This document shows positions 22,401 through 31,700 of a DNA stretch of 64,000 nucleotides, one piece after another. The stretch is from NCBI RefSeq assembly GCF_023053635.1, contig NC_086185.1:12522501-12586500 (forward strand). Reading direction: 5' to 3'. A program made the translations under genes and the position numbers. This DNA is from Elgaria multicarinata webbii. Its lineage: Eukaryota; Chordata; Lepidosauria; Squamata; Anguidae. The notes under the pieces are model-generated. The model did not search any database, had not been told where the DNA came from, and worked only from the letters and a program-made list of their open reading frames with translations. The first letter of the stretch is position 1; every line of letters begins with the position of its first letter.

Positions 22401-22911
22401 ATTGCAGAGGGCCAAGTTTCATCCCTGGGCTTGAGATTCTGCCCAACTGGGTGAAACCGTAGCAGCAGAAGTCAAAACCTTCTTGCCACCACCAGCCATG
22501 GCTTGCAGTGCTCCCCTGCCAGAGCCAAGACATTTTGGTGCCTGAGGTGAGGGACAAGATGGCGCCCCCTCCCATTCCATGGGAAAAGTCGGACTGGACT
22601 AGTTGTTGAAGCCTCCACCACAGCTGAAGGCTAGCCGCGTGGCCCCCAGCTCTCTCCTCCGACATTTCGCTGCCACCTCGCAGCATCTTCCGCCTGAGGC
22701 CAGTGCCTCACTCTGCCTAATGCTAGGGCCGGCCCTGTCCACAGCAAACCCTGCACCCAGCCCTATGATACCCATTTGCTGGCTCATCGATGGTTGGACC
22801 CGGCCCGGCCCCTCCATCCCCTCTTACTTTGATGAGACGCAGGATTTCCGGGCAGTCCCGCGGCTCCGCCGGACGAACCCGGAAGCGGTTCATGGCGCTG
22901 GCCGTTGACAT
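10486..22911 (-). CDS. SATL1: SATL1, spermidine/spermine N1-acetyltransferase-like, complete
   Basis: Six coding exons on the minus strand: 22893-22828, 20145-20094, 17698-17618, 15457-15356, 13785-13745 and 10656-10486 (stop). Phases agree throughout and give 170 residues from the ATG at 22893, close to the 171 of human SAT1. An in-frame ATG at 22911 would add six. The sequence opens [20 protein letters not shown], carries the acetyl-CoA loop YRGWGIG and [17 protein letters not shown], and ends near [18 protein letters not shown]. These are GNAT-fold SSAT landmarks; the tyrosine pair before MRRGA matches the family's catalytic tyrosine region. SSAT enzymes acetylate polyamines in the cytosol. 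Position between APOOL and ZNF711 points to SATL1 rather than SAT1. The long N-terminal extension of mammalian SATL1 is not seen. The intron after the 41-base fifth exon starts with GC instead of GT. Confidence 0.93.
11275..11350 (+). mobile_element. L2 LINE 3' tail
   Basis: GAACCGCCCAGACAGCTTTG, GGTGGTATAAAAATATAAT and an AATAAATAAA tail. Confidence 0.75.
11397..12262. repeat. 71/78-bp minisatellite, about 11 units, in SATL1 last intron
   Basis: GTTTTTGCCCTCTGG recurs at 11401, 11479, 11557, 11635, 11706, 11784, 11855 and 11933, with GTTTGCCCTCTGG near 12011 and 12088. Spacing is 78 bases, or 71 where GTTCTGA is missing. Unit subtypes (GCGGCCTTCTAGGG or GCGACCTACTATGG) alternate. CAGACTGCTCCTCCAAGCCA occurs on both sides (about 11377 and 12189), so part of the flank was duplicated with the array. 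Confidence 0.93.
12590..12735 (+). mobile_element. LINE fragment (CR1-like C-terminus)
   Basis: AGGAAGGACTTCTTCACACA, CTATGGAATTCACTACCA and AGGGGGTTGGATAAATTCCT correspond to the FFTQ-WNSLP-FK-GLDK pattern at the end of CR1-clade proteins. Short and decayed. Confidence 0.55.
12945..13215. repeat. Unclassified interspersed repeat, copy A
   Basis: GCAAAAAATGTGCAAATCCC and TTTGGCCTATGCAGGGAAAT closely match words in 42405-42640 (GCAAAAATGTGCAAATCCCC, TTTAGCCTATGGGGGACATG). The two belong to one family with no coding capacity seen. Confidence 0.55.
13318..13556 (-). mobile_element. tRNA-derived SINE (minus)
   Basis: Ends CTAACCACTACACCACACTG, the reversed tRNA-like head of the family described at 1183. 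The tail is at the left. Confidence 0.8.
13745..13785 (-). other. SATL1: SATL1 41-base micro-exon with GC 5' splice site
   Basis: This tiny exon encodes [14 protein letters not shown], the acetyl-CoA pyrophosphate-binding loop of the enzyme. Its acceptor is TTTTGGCAG. Its donor reads CAG followed by GCAAGT, the textbook form of a GC-AG intron, in which strong pairing at the other donor positions makes up for the missing T. Without this exon the reading frame and the catalytic loop would both be lost. Confidence 0.88.
14288..14425. repeat. Palindromic MITE, long inverted repeat
   Basis: CTAGGACAGCCTTCCTCAAC...CCAGAATGCCCC mirrors GGGGCATTCTGG...GTTGAGGAAGGCTGTGCTAG. The arms are about 60 bases long and nearly perfect. 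A diverged relative precedes it at 14131-14220. Confidence 0.75.
14590..14900 (+). mobile_element. L2 LINE ORF2 fragment
   Basis: It encodes [40 protein letters not shown] and [19 protein letters not shown], the L2-clade reverse-transcriptase C-terminal region. Truncated at both ends. Confidence 0.88.
15090..15335 (-). mobile_element. Degraded tRNA-derived SINE (minus)
   Basis: Ends AGCCATTACACCACACTACC, with a GACTGGCCCAAGGCTACC middle. Same family as at 1183, strongly diverged. Confidence 0.5.
15550..15660. repeat. Palindromic MITE (TGCAATCCTATGCA family)
   Basis: GGTGCAATTCTATGCAAGTT at the left and GCATGGGATTGCACC at the right. The centre CTACAACTCCCAGCATGCTG is a perfect palindrome. 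Relatives lie at 33852-33985, 55229-55328 and 58485-58640. Confidence 0.65.
15850..16660. other. SATL1 intron without recognisable features
   Basis: AT-rich sequence; 16395-16620 is nearly all A/T/G and may be an old repeat tail. No gene is seen. Confidence 0.4.
16666..16742. repeat. Near-perfect 38-bp-arm hairpin
   Basis: GGCCGGATCTACACTATTAC and its continuation pair with the following 38 bases at 36 of 38 positions around a single-base loop. Probably a tiny MITE. It could fold as a stem in SATL1 pre-mRNA, since both strands carry it. Confidence 0.8.
18244..18866 (+). mobile_element. hAT DNA transposon fossil (Charlie-like)
   Basis: The left end CAGTGGTTCCCAACC is a typical hAT end; the right end TTGGGAATGACTG is its decayed mirror. 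The plus strand keeps [20 protein letters not shown] followed by KNKHRNQ, the hAT C-terminal dimerisation region. The N-terminal part of the transposase is absent, so this is an internally deleted copy. Confidence 0.75.
19528..19713. repeat. MITE of the TGGCTCCGATTTCAGTG family
   Basis: TCGGTGGGGCTGTGAATCCA mirrors GGATTCATAGCCCCACTGAA, with GACTGAAACCCGAAATGG inside. Other copies: 24090-24250, 33664-33852 and 34930-35030 (half). Confidence 0.65.
20385..20790. repeat. MITE (CCATGGTTA family) split by a SINE
   Basis: TTCAGATGACATGCTAAGCC mirrors TTTAGTGTGTCATCTGAA. A tRNA-derived SINE on the minus strand (20485-20727, ending TAGCCACTACACCACACTGG) is inserted in the middle. Confidence 0.65.
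21070..21600. repeat. Two adjacent inverted-repeat MITEs
   Basis: The first (about 21070-21410) has several halves of the AACCCACAGTT / AACTGTGGGTT type. The second (21410-21600) has CCGGTTCAGAAGTCACCTTA and GGTGTCTTCTGAATGGGGCC ends. They appear to have inserted next to or into one another. Confidence 0.5.
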
Positions 22912-23010
22912 AATGAGAGCACAGAGCAGCAGGAGGGGCGATCACTTCCCACGGGGGAGCTGGAGAGCTGCTGGGCCTCTGCTTGGAGCTCTTCATTCAC
23001 CATCTCCAAG
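22540..23010 (-). promoter_or_regulatory. SATL1: SATL1 CpG-rich promoter and first exon
   Basis: GC-rich sequence with many CpGs surrounds the first coding exon of SATL1 (22828-22911), in contrast to the AT-rich flanks. No clear TATA box is seen. Transcription probably starts between about 22915 and 23000 on the minus strand. Open reading frames on both strands here are by-products of base composition. Confidence 0.6.
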
Positions 23011-23706
23011 AGTTATTGATAGGCAAGGAGGAGAAAAAAAGAAGACGCTCTCTCTTCCCCCTTTTCCCCCCTCCCCCCTCTGTTTTCTCCTCCTTCTTCA
23101 CAGAGGTGGGGATTTGGCTTTACCTCTTTGCTACTGCCACCCAGTTTCCATCCCAACTTATCCTGCACTTGATAGTTCCGCCAGCATGCCCCGGATCATA
23201 CGAAGCATCACAATGGAGCCAGCATCACAATTCTCCACCTCCCCTGCCCTAATCTCCTCCCCCATAATAAGGGGAGGGAGAAAGACACAAGTGAAGGGTG
23301 TTGGAATGTGAGCTGGAGGGTGGGAGAAGCATGGAAGGGAGAGAAAACTGCCCTGGACCCGAGTCCACATGCGGTGGCCCATTTATGGTCTCCTTTCGGC
23401 ATGCGGGAATGAAGCCTGTCCATTGTGCGCTAGATATAACATTGGGTTTCTCTGCTTATCATCTGTGGTTTGGGATACTTGGAAAAGGAAGTGAACTCTG
23501 GGTTTTACGGGCAGCCTTGGTGGCCGAGTGTATTGGATTGAAGAATGGGAAGTCCCTTAGGACATCTAGAACAGCGGACGAAGGATCTCTCGGACTCGGC
23601 CGCAAAAGAGAAAGGAACATTTGGCAGGTAAGAGGCAAGCAAAAGAAAAAAGGTCTAAGTATTTGGTCCATGTTCTTGGAACTGTTGATGCATAGCGTAG
23701 ATCTCT

Positions 23707-23935
23707 GAAGTGTGGTGTAGTGGCTAAAGTATTGGACTGGGAGTCAGGAGATCCAGGTTCTAGTCCCCACTCAGCCATGGAAACCCACTGGGTGATTTTG
23801 GGCCAGTCACAGACTCTCAGTCCAACCTACCTCACAGGGTTGGTTTTAAGTATAAAATGGAGAGGATGAGGATCATGTGGGCCGCCTGGGGTTCCTTGGA
23901 GAGAAAAAAAGGCGGGTTATGAATACAATGCAATA
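23707..23935 (+). mobile_element. tRNA-derived SINE
   Basis: GTGTGGTGTAGTGGCTAAAG head, CAGCCATGGAAACCCACTGG middle, and a GGCGGGTTATGAATACAATG tail. Same family as at 1183. Confidence 0.8.
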
Positions 23936-24089
23936 ATATGAAATCACCTGAGCAGCAGACCAGCAGGGCACTAGATCCACAGAAGTCTCCAGAATCGGTG
24001 GCTTCCTTCTAAGGCTCTTAGGCTTCAATCCTATATACACTTATCTGGAAATGAGCCCCATTGAATTCAATGGGGTTTACTTCTGAGTC

Positions 24090-24250
24090 AGTGGAGGCTG
24101 GTGGCTCCGATTTCAGTGGGATTGTGAATCCATTCTGGGTTTCAGCCAGAACCATACCCAAAATAGGTTCAGGACTTTGGAGAGCTCCTTTAGAATTGTG
24201 GCTAGTTCTGACTGAAACCCAGAGCCGGATACACAGCCCCACCGAAATTA
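24090..24250. repeat. MITE of the TGGCTCCGATTTCAGTG family
   Basis: AGTGGAGGCTGGTGGCTCCG at the left; CACAGCCCCACCGAAATTAG at the right is the mirrored end. Confidence 0.65.
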
Positions 24251-24439
24251 GATTTCTCTGAAGCAGTAAAAACGTACAGTTCTGACGGGAGATATATACC
24301 TTTAGATTAGGCTGCCTCTCTGCACCTAAGGGTAGGGCTGGACTTGTTTCTTGAATGACATTTCTGCCACTCCACACTGAAAAACACATCTTTTCTGGAA
24401 TTGGGAGGAATTCTATACCAGAATTCCTGGAGGCAAAGG

Positions 24440-24668
24440 CTCTCAATGGCTACTAGCCCTGGTGGTTGTGTGCAAGCTCCAGTATTCGAGGCAGTAAGCC
24501 TGCGTGCACCAGTTGCTGGGGAACATGGGTGGGAGGGTGCTGTTGCACCATGTCCTGTTTTGTGGGTCACTGGTTGACCGCTGGTTGGCCACTGTGTGAA
24601 CAGAGTGCGGGACTAGATGGACCCTTGGTCTGATCCAGCAGGGCTCTTCTTATGTTCTTTATGTTCTT
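24440..24668 (+). mobile_element. CR1-like LINE 3' end (TTATGTTC tail)
   Basis: GGACTAGATGGACCCTTGGT, CTGATCCAGCAGGGCTCTTC and a terminal TTATGTTCTTTATGTTCTT octamer-like repeat, a second CR1-type subfamily. Confidence 0.65.
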
Positions 24669-25439
24669 AAGTTTGTGATTTGGGAGGACTGTGCCATTCA
24701 AAGGGGGAAATATTTTAAAAATTCCACTGGGCACAGAATTTCCTTTGAGCATGTCTAAAGAGGCTTTTTTTTAAAAATGCAGAGCAGTGAAATGTAATTC
24801 TCTTCTGAAAGAACAAATACTGCAGTTCTTTAGACTATAATGCCTTGTAGTTATCGATAAGAAAATGTTTTTGAGCTTGTTTCACTTGGGCATATGACTG
24901 ACCTGCCTGTGATCCTTGTGCCAACATAATTGTCTTTAAAGACTCCTTATCTACATGAAATGTATGGCAGATTCTGAACTAAATGGGTTCATTTCCTCAA
25001 ACTGAAAGTGTAAAGGTCAGGAAAAATAAGAAGAATGGGACCAATTTCTTGTTACTTGTTCCTTCTAAGAATGTCAAGGTCAAGAAACATTTGAGGGGGG
25101 GGGTGTAACCACAGCAAACCCACTGCAGCAGGTGTGGAGAACATCTGGCCTTCCAGACGCTGTTAGACTGCAACTGAAGTTCAACTAAAGCTGGAGAGCT
25201 GTAAGTTTTCCATCCCTGGATTACAGAGTTCTGATTCACAACAAGATGACGCTGATGAGACTAGGCAAAGTTCAGATGAAAGGTGATAGCAGGAAGAAGT
25301 GAAGACATCCTCTTTCTCCCTCTCGGGAAATTTATCTGAAATGGAGTAATAATTACACAGGGAAGACTTGCTAAAGTGTTCGTCCTGTTTGAGTCTATGC
25401 AGTCATTGAATCATTGAAATTGGCTTAGGGCTGGGTTGC

Positions 25440-25690
25440 TATTGAAACCATCATCTCCATATGAACTTGTCCTTAGGGTCACCCTCCAAGGCCTTGCACT
25501 CTGTCTGCCTATTTATGAGGTCAGACATGTGGATACTAGAGACAGTGGCTTTTTGGTGGCAGCGGTGAGGTTTTGTAACTCCCTACGAGGAAAGAGCTAC
25601 CAGGACCTTGTGTTGCCTTCTTTTCAATGGCTAGCGAATGCCTTTCTCATTTTAAACTCTGTTTGCATCTTATCTCCCAAGATGGCCACT
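25440..25690 (+). mobile_element. Possible LINE-derived coding fragment
   Basis: Translation SGFLVAAVRFCNSLRGK resembles the FSVAAPRLWNSLP region of L2-clade proteins. Weak and diverged. Confidence 0.35.
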
Positions 25691-25813
25691 TCTAAATTGC
25701 CAAAAAAAAGTCAAACTTGGTGACCTGAGTAACTAATTGAGGCATGTTGAACCCATTTCTGTATGCCGCCTCTCGCTACCGTTAGGTCCCTAAGAACACA
25801 TGTGCATTACAAT

Positions 25814-27684
25814 TAGGGGTGTGATCCGCTCCGATTAGGAGCGTAGAAGCAGTAGCGGATTGGCCTGCTCCGCCTTACCCAGAAGCGGGGTAGGAGCGGA
25901 CCGCGGACCCCTAGAAGCAAGGCGAAGAGAAGCGGCCATTTTCGGAGCGCTCCGGTTTCCGCGGCGCGCTCCGATCGCCATCTTGAAAACATTTCGCCAT
26001 AGGATTGCATTGCGGCAAATAATCGTGGATAACCACATTCTTTTTGAAGCTATCATTCTGGAAATTCTTGTGCTCAGAGAGTCGCGGATGGGGGTCATTT
26101 TGAGACCACTCTCACCTCTCTGCGCCGTGCGGGTCGCGTGCTATATTTTTTTGAAAATCGGGTCAACCGCGCGGCTCAAACAGCGTTTTCGGCTTTTTGC
26201 CCATAGGATTGCATTGCGGGAAAGACTCGGGCATAACTGGGTTGGTTTTTAAGCTATCGTTCTGAAAATTCTTGTGCACAGAGAGTCGTGGATGGGGGTC
26301 ATTTTGAGACTACTCTCACCTCTCTGCGTCGTGCGGGTTGCGCGCTAGAATTTTTGGAAAAATCGGCGGGAAAAATACCTTTTTCAAAGGGCTGAGGGGC
26401 AGAGTCAGCTCCCGGTCATGATCACATGATCCCAAAGTTAGAGGAGGGCATAGGCAAAACGGGTAACTTGGGATTCTGGGAAACTTCTCTTTCTTCATCT
26501 GAACGGACTTTTCCAAGTGTTTTTTAACACAGTAGCCCCACCAAATGCACAAACACAACCTGAAATCATATACTAAGCCAAGAATAAGAGATAGAAACAC
26601 AGCACTGCTACCCACCCTAACTTTGGGGAACAACTGAAAAGATGTGGTGCAAGGGGATGAGCTCCCCTAGGGCATCTCATCGTGGACGTGCCCCCACTCT
26701 CTCATGCACTGGAAGGCCATTAGAGCCTTCCAAAGAGAGTAAAACGGTGGAGCAATGCCTATCATGAGTCGAAGTGAGCGTTCATTTCTTAGTGGTGGAG
26801 TGATGCCTGTTATGAGCTGAAGTGAGCGTTTACTTCTTAGAGCTCTCGTGGTGAAGCAATGGCTGTCTTGAGTTGAACTGGCAGCTACTTCCCCCTCCCC
26901 CGGGCATGTCCCCCTATTGCTGGTAAAAGACAGATATAGCCTTTTTAAAAAAATTCTTCTTGCTGTTTATTGAGCAACACTGCTGCTTTTAATTCCACCC
27001 CTCCTTTGTTTATTTATTGATTTATTCCATTTTATATGCATTACTGGCTTATCCTTGGCTCACTTCCTTATGCCCCCAGAAATGCCAGCTGCATGCCTGC
27101 CTGCCTGCCTGCCTTCCCTCCCTCCTCCCCTGCCCACCTCGCAGGGATGTTGTGTGTGTGTGTGGCTTTGACTCAGGGGAGAAGTCCTTCCTGCGCTCAC
27201 TTGGAGTTTTGGAAGTTCCAAATTTTGCAGGTTTAAGCCCCGCCAAAAAACAGGGGATGATGGCACTGCCTTGAGTCTCGGCGTGCGTATGTATCCCTGG
27301 ATAAGCTTTCATGGTGGCATGTTTGAGGTTTCTAACGTGCAAATTGACGGAGCTATGGAAAGGGGTGTGAATGGGGTGCCCGATTTTCAAAAATTCCCCA
27401 AAATTCAGGGGATGATGGGATTGCTTTGAAACTTGGCGTGCGTGTGTATACCCCCATGAGGTGTCATGGTGCCAAACGTGAGGTTTCTAACTTGAACAGA
27501 AAAAAAGTTGTATAATTTTTTAGCTTTCAATGCAAGCCTATGGGGGGGGGAAATGGAGCTCCGATCCGGATCCGGAGCTCCGAGCGGAGCGGAGCGGAAG
27601 TGGGCGGGGCGGGGCGGAGCACCCCGATCCGGGAAATGGCGGATCTGCAAGTGAAGCGGAGCGGGGGGTCCGTTCACACCCCTA
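25814..27684. mobile_element. Non-autonomous hAT-like DNA transposon, 1,871 bp
   Basis: The ends are TAGGGGTGTGA and TCACACCCCTA, flanked on both sides by the same 8 bases, ATTACAAT (25806-25813 and 27685-27692), the duplication length of hAT elements. Subterminal sequence is rich in CTCCG/CGGAG. Two internal tandem copies (about 26000-26160 and 26200-26370) share CCATAGGATTGCATTGCGG and CGGATGGGGGTCATTTTGAG-like words. No transposase is seen. Confidence 0.8.
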
Positions 27685-28486
27685 ATTACAATGTTAAAAC
27701 TGGATGGAAACTGAACTATCCTGGCTTCCATTCCTCCAAAGATGGCTGGGGAATTATAGTTTTAGAAGAATGCAGGCAGAGTGGTTTGTTAAAAAATTCC
27801 TAGCCATTCAGAGGACTACAACACACCACACTTCCCTTTGGCTGCAAAAAGGGAAGAAACAGTTAATGTTTTTTCCCCACCCCAAAAAATAAAAATTGAC
27901 TAAAGACAATTTGGGGATAAACAGGAAGCAATTCATTACAAGGCAAAAGCCCCTTGAAAAGAGGAAGGATAGATTAAAGGGGCAATAGCTCTGAAAAAGC
28001 TTGGAAGCACTTTATAGCTCATGCTGAACAGGTTGGCACTGTAACTTCATTATAAGATGCACACAAAAACAATGGCATCGATCAGATCTGAAAAGTGGGG
28101 GGAGATGGGAAGACAACACAGAAGATACTGGAATGCAATGGGCCAGCAACAGTAACATCTGAGTTTCCTGTAAAAGCTGAGTGAATGAACAATATGCATT
28201 CCAGACTAAAGAGCTGGTGCAGAAGCATCCTTGGTTGCAATCCAAAACAGTTTAAAGAGGGATGGAACTGATTTAAATTCTGAATGGAAAGCAATGCCAT
28301 TATTCTTGACTGGGCATGTCCCTAACAATGCTGAGTTCAGCCATTAATCTGTGTTTCTTTAATTATTTAGTTCTTCACGTGTCCCTCAAAACATCGTCAG
28401 GTTTTGTTAATTATTGCTCTTTCATCTTCTCCTGATATTCTTGTCCACATCCATCAATTCTGGGGAATGCTGCGGTGCCTTAAATT

Positions 28487-28512
28487 CACACACACACACA
28501 CACACACACACA
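28487..28512. repeat. (CA)n microsatellite
   Basis: About 13 CA units just before the unidentified membrane-protein gene. Confidence 0.9.
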
Positions 28513-28740
28513 TGATAACATGCATATAAAATTCTGATACAGATCCAGCAAAGTTCCCCTTAGATAAGTTAATTAGTAATTTGTGACATGAAAAGATGCT
28601 GTAAAGCAAGTTCAAAATCCACGACCTTTGGTCCGTTATAACAAGAAAAATCAAAATTGAAGAAAAGTGTCAGATCGGAAGGAGAATTCAGGAAGCCGAA
28701 GAGAAGAGAGATCAATTCTCGCTCCAAAAAGAATTCCATC

Positions 28741-31700
28741 ATGTTCGCTTCTGATAGCCTCTTACCTCTTCTCGTTCTGCTGTCTACTGTTGGGCTGACT
28801 GCACAAGCTACAGACCGTAAGAAACATTTGGAGTTGTTTTTAGATGTGATCTGGTTAACAAGATCCCCAAGGCATGAAAATTGAATCTCTGGAGTACAAT
28901 TCTTCTCTGGAACCCACAGACTGATTTTGAAGGGGTTGATTGATTGCAATAGTGTCATGTTTAAAGTGTGTGTGTGGGGGGGGGTGTATACCAAACCTCT
29001 TTCAGTCCAAGATCTAAATCCCATTTTGGGGGGGTGGATTTCAAGGGGGGGCAAGGGCCAAACCCACCAATATATTATCTTAAACCTCCTACTGCCAGTA
29101 ACTGAGCCAAAGGAGACACATTTCAAGCTTTTACTATGGGGGAAAACTGAACAAGACTTGGTAAACTACAAAAATTATCCCCAGCTAGGGAAACCCAGGG
29201 CTGTATGGGAATCCCGGAAAGCTGGATTGGGACCTGAGGCAGACTAGATTCATCCCCTGTGCCTGATTAAAAGGTTGCAAGTCCTAGCACCCTAGGTCTA
29301 AAACATCTGGATGTTGGGAAAGGTTGATCTACTAGTTGTGTTCCAGAGGAAATCTTAGGAGGTGCACCTTTTCTGACCAGTCCATGGCAGGGAAACGAAA
29401 CCTGCTGATATTTCCTCTTCCATAACCTCACTGTTGGAAAGACAAAGGAGTCTTGTTGTTTTCCTTTGCATCTGGTCATCCAGGAGAAAAGGCAGAAGAT
29501 GGACAGATGGACATCTGGAAGATAATTTAAACTGGGTCTCAGGTTGCAGCCTGGGAGTTAAAGGTGGGTCTTGGAACAGGCTGATTATTGAAAATGATTG
29601 CAGGTGCAATCAGAACAGGTAAATGGGAGTCTTACAGTGCAATCCTATACAAGTCTACTCAGCAGTAAGCCCCACTGAGTGCAATGGGAGTTACTCCCAG
29701 GTAAGTGTATATAGGATTACAACCTTAATGTCTGTTAATAACGACAAAAAGGAGAGTCCTGGGTCTAAAATAGTTGAAGAACATTGATTTAGGTGGAGGT
29801 TATTTAGAAGTGTGTGTGTGTGTGTAGAGACGAAGTCACAGTGTTTTCTGTAACAAGGTGGTTAAAGATTCAGTGGTGCTTACTCCCAAGTAAGGGTACC
29901 TAGGACTGAAGTCCTAAATTAATCGGGTTAATCCATTAAAATCTTTTTGATGAATTGAAAAGGTGGGCTGGGTCAATGGGGCAGCAAAAGGTGTGGTTTT
30001 TTTGTACAAACTGAACAAATTATTAGTTTTAACACAGGTACTTTATACAAACTGTAGTTTGCAGATAGGGATCTGCTTTATACTGAGTCAGACCACTGGT
30101 CCATCTAGCCCAGTACTGGCGACACTGACTGGCAGCAGCTTTCCATGGTTTCAGGCAGGATTCTTTCCTTGCCCTACCTGGAGAAGCCGAGGATCGAACC
30201 TGGCACCTTCTATATGTCAAGCCTGTGCTCTATCACACTCCTCTTCGAAGAGGTGCTTGCTGTGACACATTAAAGCATTGCCCCAAAGAAAAGGAAGCAT
30301 GCAGTTTTGCTGCGGAGTTATTGTTTTTACTCAGCTTCGTTCCTATTTAATTGATTGATTAATCTGTTAATCGGCTAAGATGTATTTAATTGGTTGATGC
30401 CCTAGCTCTTAGAGCCACTGTCTACTGGAATTTGGTCCTTAGGACACCGAGACGCGCAAACATAAGAATGTTACGCTTACAAAATCACCCCAGGTTCTTT
30501 CTAGGGGGACCTTCAATGATGCTTAATGTGGCATTACATATAGCTCAGTCTTTTCCATTTACAGCCATTTGCACCCATGTTGCTGACTTTGATGACTGTC
30601 AAGGAAATGCACCTGATTTCTGCCCGAAAGGGGTTCCCTGTGGTTGTATAAATCAAAAGCCGTTTTGCAAGTAAGTTTCTTTGGTTGTTTATCTCTTTAT
30701 TTGGTGGGTTTGGGTGGTATGTGAATGTGTGTCCTTGGAGAAGATAATAATTGGTCAGGTTTCAGAAGCAAAAAAGGCAAGCTTCCTAAACCTAGAGAGC
30801 TATCTGTATTGGCAGAAGTGGGTTTATGGCATGATTCATTAATGTTCTCCTCAAGGAAAGATTGTTATGAGTCTCCCTCTCGAGGAGGACTGGGGTCATT
30901 CCCCTTTAAGAGAAAGAGAGAGAAACTGGGGGCTAGAGGGAGCTAATCACCCATGTTGGAGGAATGGGAAATGGATTCCAAAAGATATAGCTAAACATGG
31001 TGTGGTCTAGAACAGTGGTCTTCAACTAGTGGGTCATGACCCAAATGTTGGTCCTGAGATTAGTCCAGGTGGGTCATGGCAAAGGTGTTGCTGCCATGTC
31101 GGGCATGGAGAAATGTTGAGCATGGGTCCCACCTTGTAGGTTGGGAGCCTGATGTCTGGACCAGTTGACCACCACTGGTCTAGAACCACAGCTTGACATA
31201 CACACCCCAAACGCTTGGGGACTAGAAAGTAATTCAACTGGGCTAAAGCATAATCTACAGAAGATAGGCTGTGATGAACAAAGTAACAGCCTGGAACAGT
31301 GCCAGCTCCAGATTTCGGCTCTGGGGAGGTTTGAACAGTCTTTCTTCAAACCAGACCCAACTTGGGAGGATGTTCAGCAACAAAATCCTCAGCGATTTCC
31401 AAGGGAGGGTGTAGGAGGAGGAGCAATAACAGTGGGTGACTATGGTTGTGAGAAGCTAGACTCACTGAAAGAGGGGCCCCATTGAGGGTGTCTTGAGCAA
31501 GGCTCCTCCAGAACCTGTGGCTGGCACTGAAAGGGCACCTGCAGCTTTAATAATTGTGTAGAAGAGGGCATTTCAGCACGGGTGGCTTGTCCTGCAACTA
31601 TGAAAGGTGCAGGAACTGCACCCCTTTTTTTGCATCTGGCCACCACGGAGTCAGGACCAAGATGGTACGGCATGCATTCATGTATGTATGGTCCCCGTCC

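Larger units (their letters stand above)
23012..28740. other. Intergenic region between SATL1 and the membrane-protein gene
   Basis: No supported exon here. It contains a SINE, a MITE, a CR1-like tail, a 1.87-kb hAT-like element and other repeats listed separately. An untranslated 5' exon of the downstream gene could lie here but cannot be recognised. Confidence 0.45.

Noticed and set aside
22790-23311. 173-codon plus-strand frame over the SATL1 promoter
   Set aside because: GC-rich composition; it overlaps the true first exon of SATL1 on the other strand and resembles no family.
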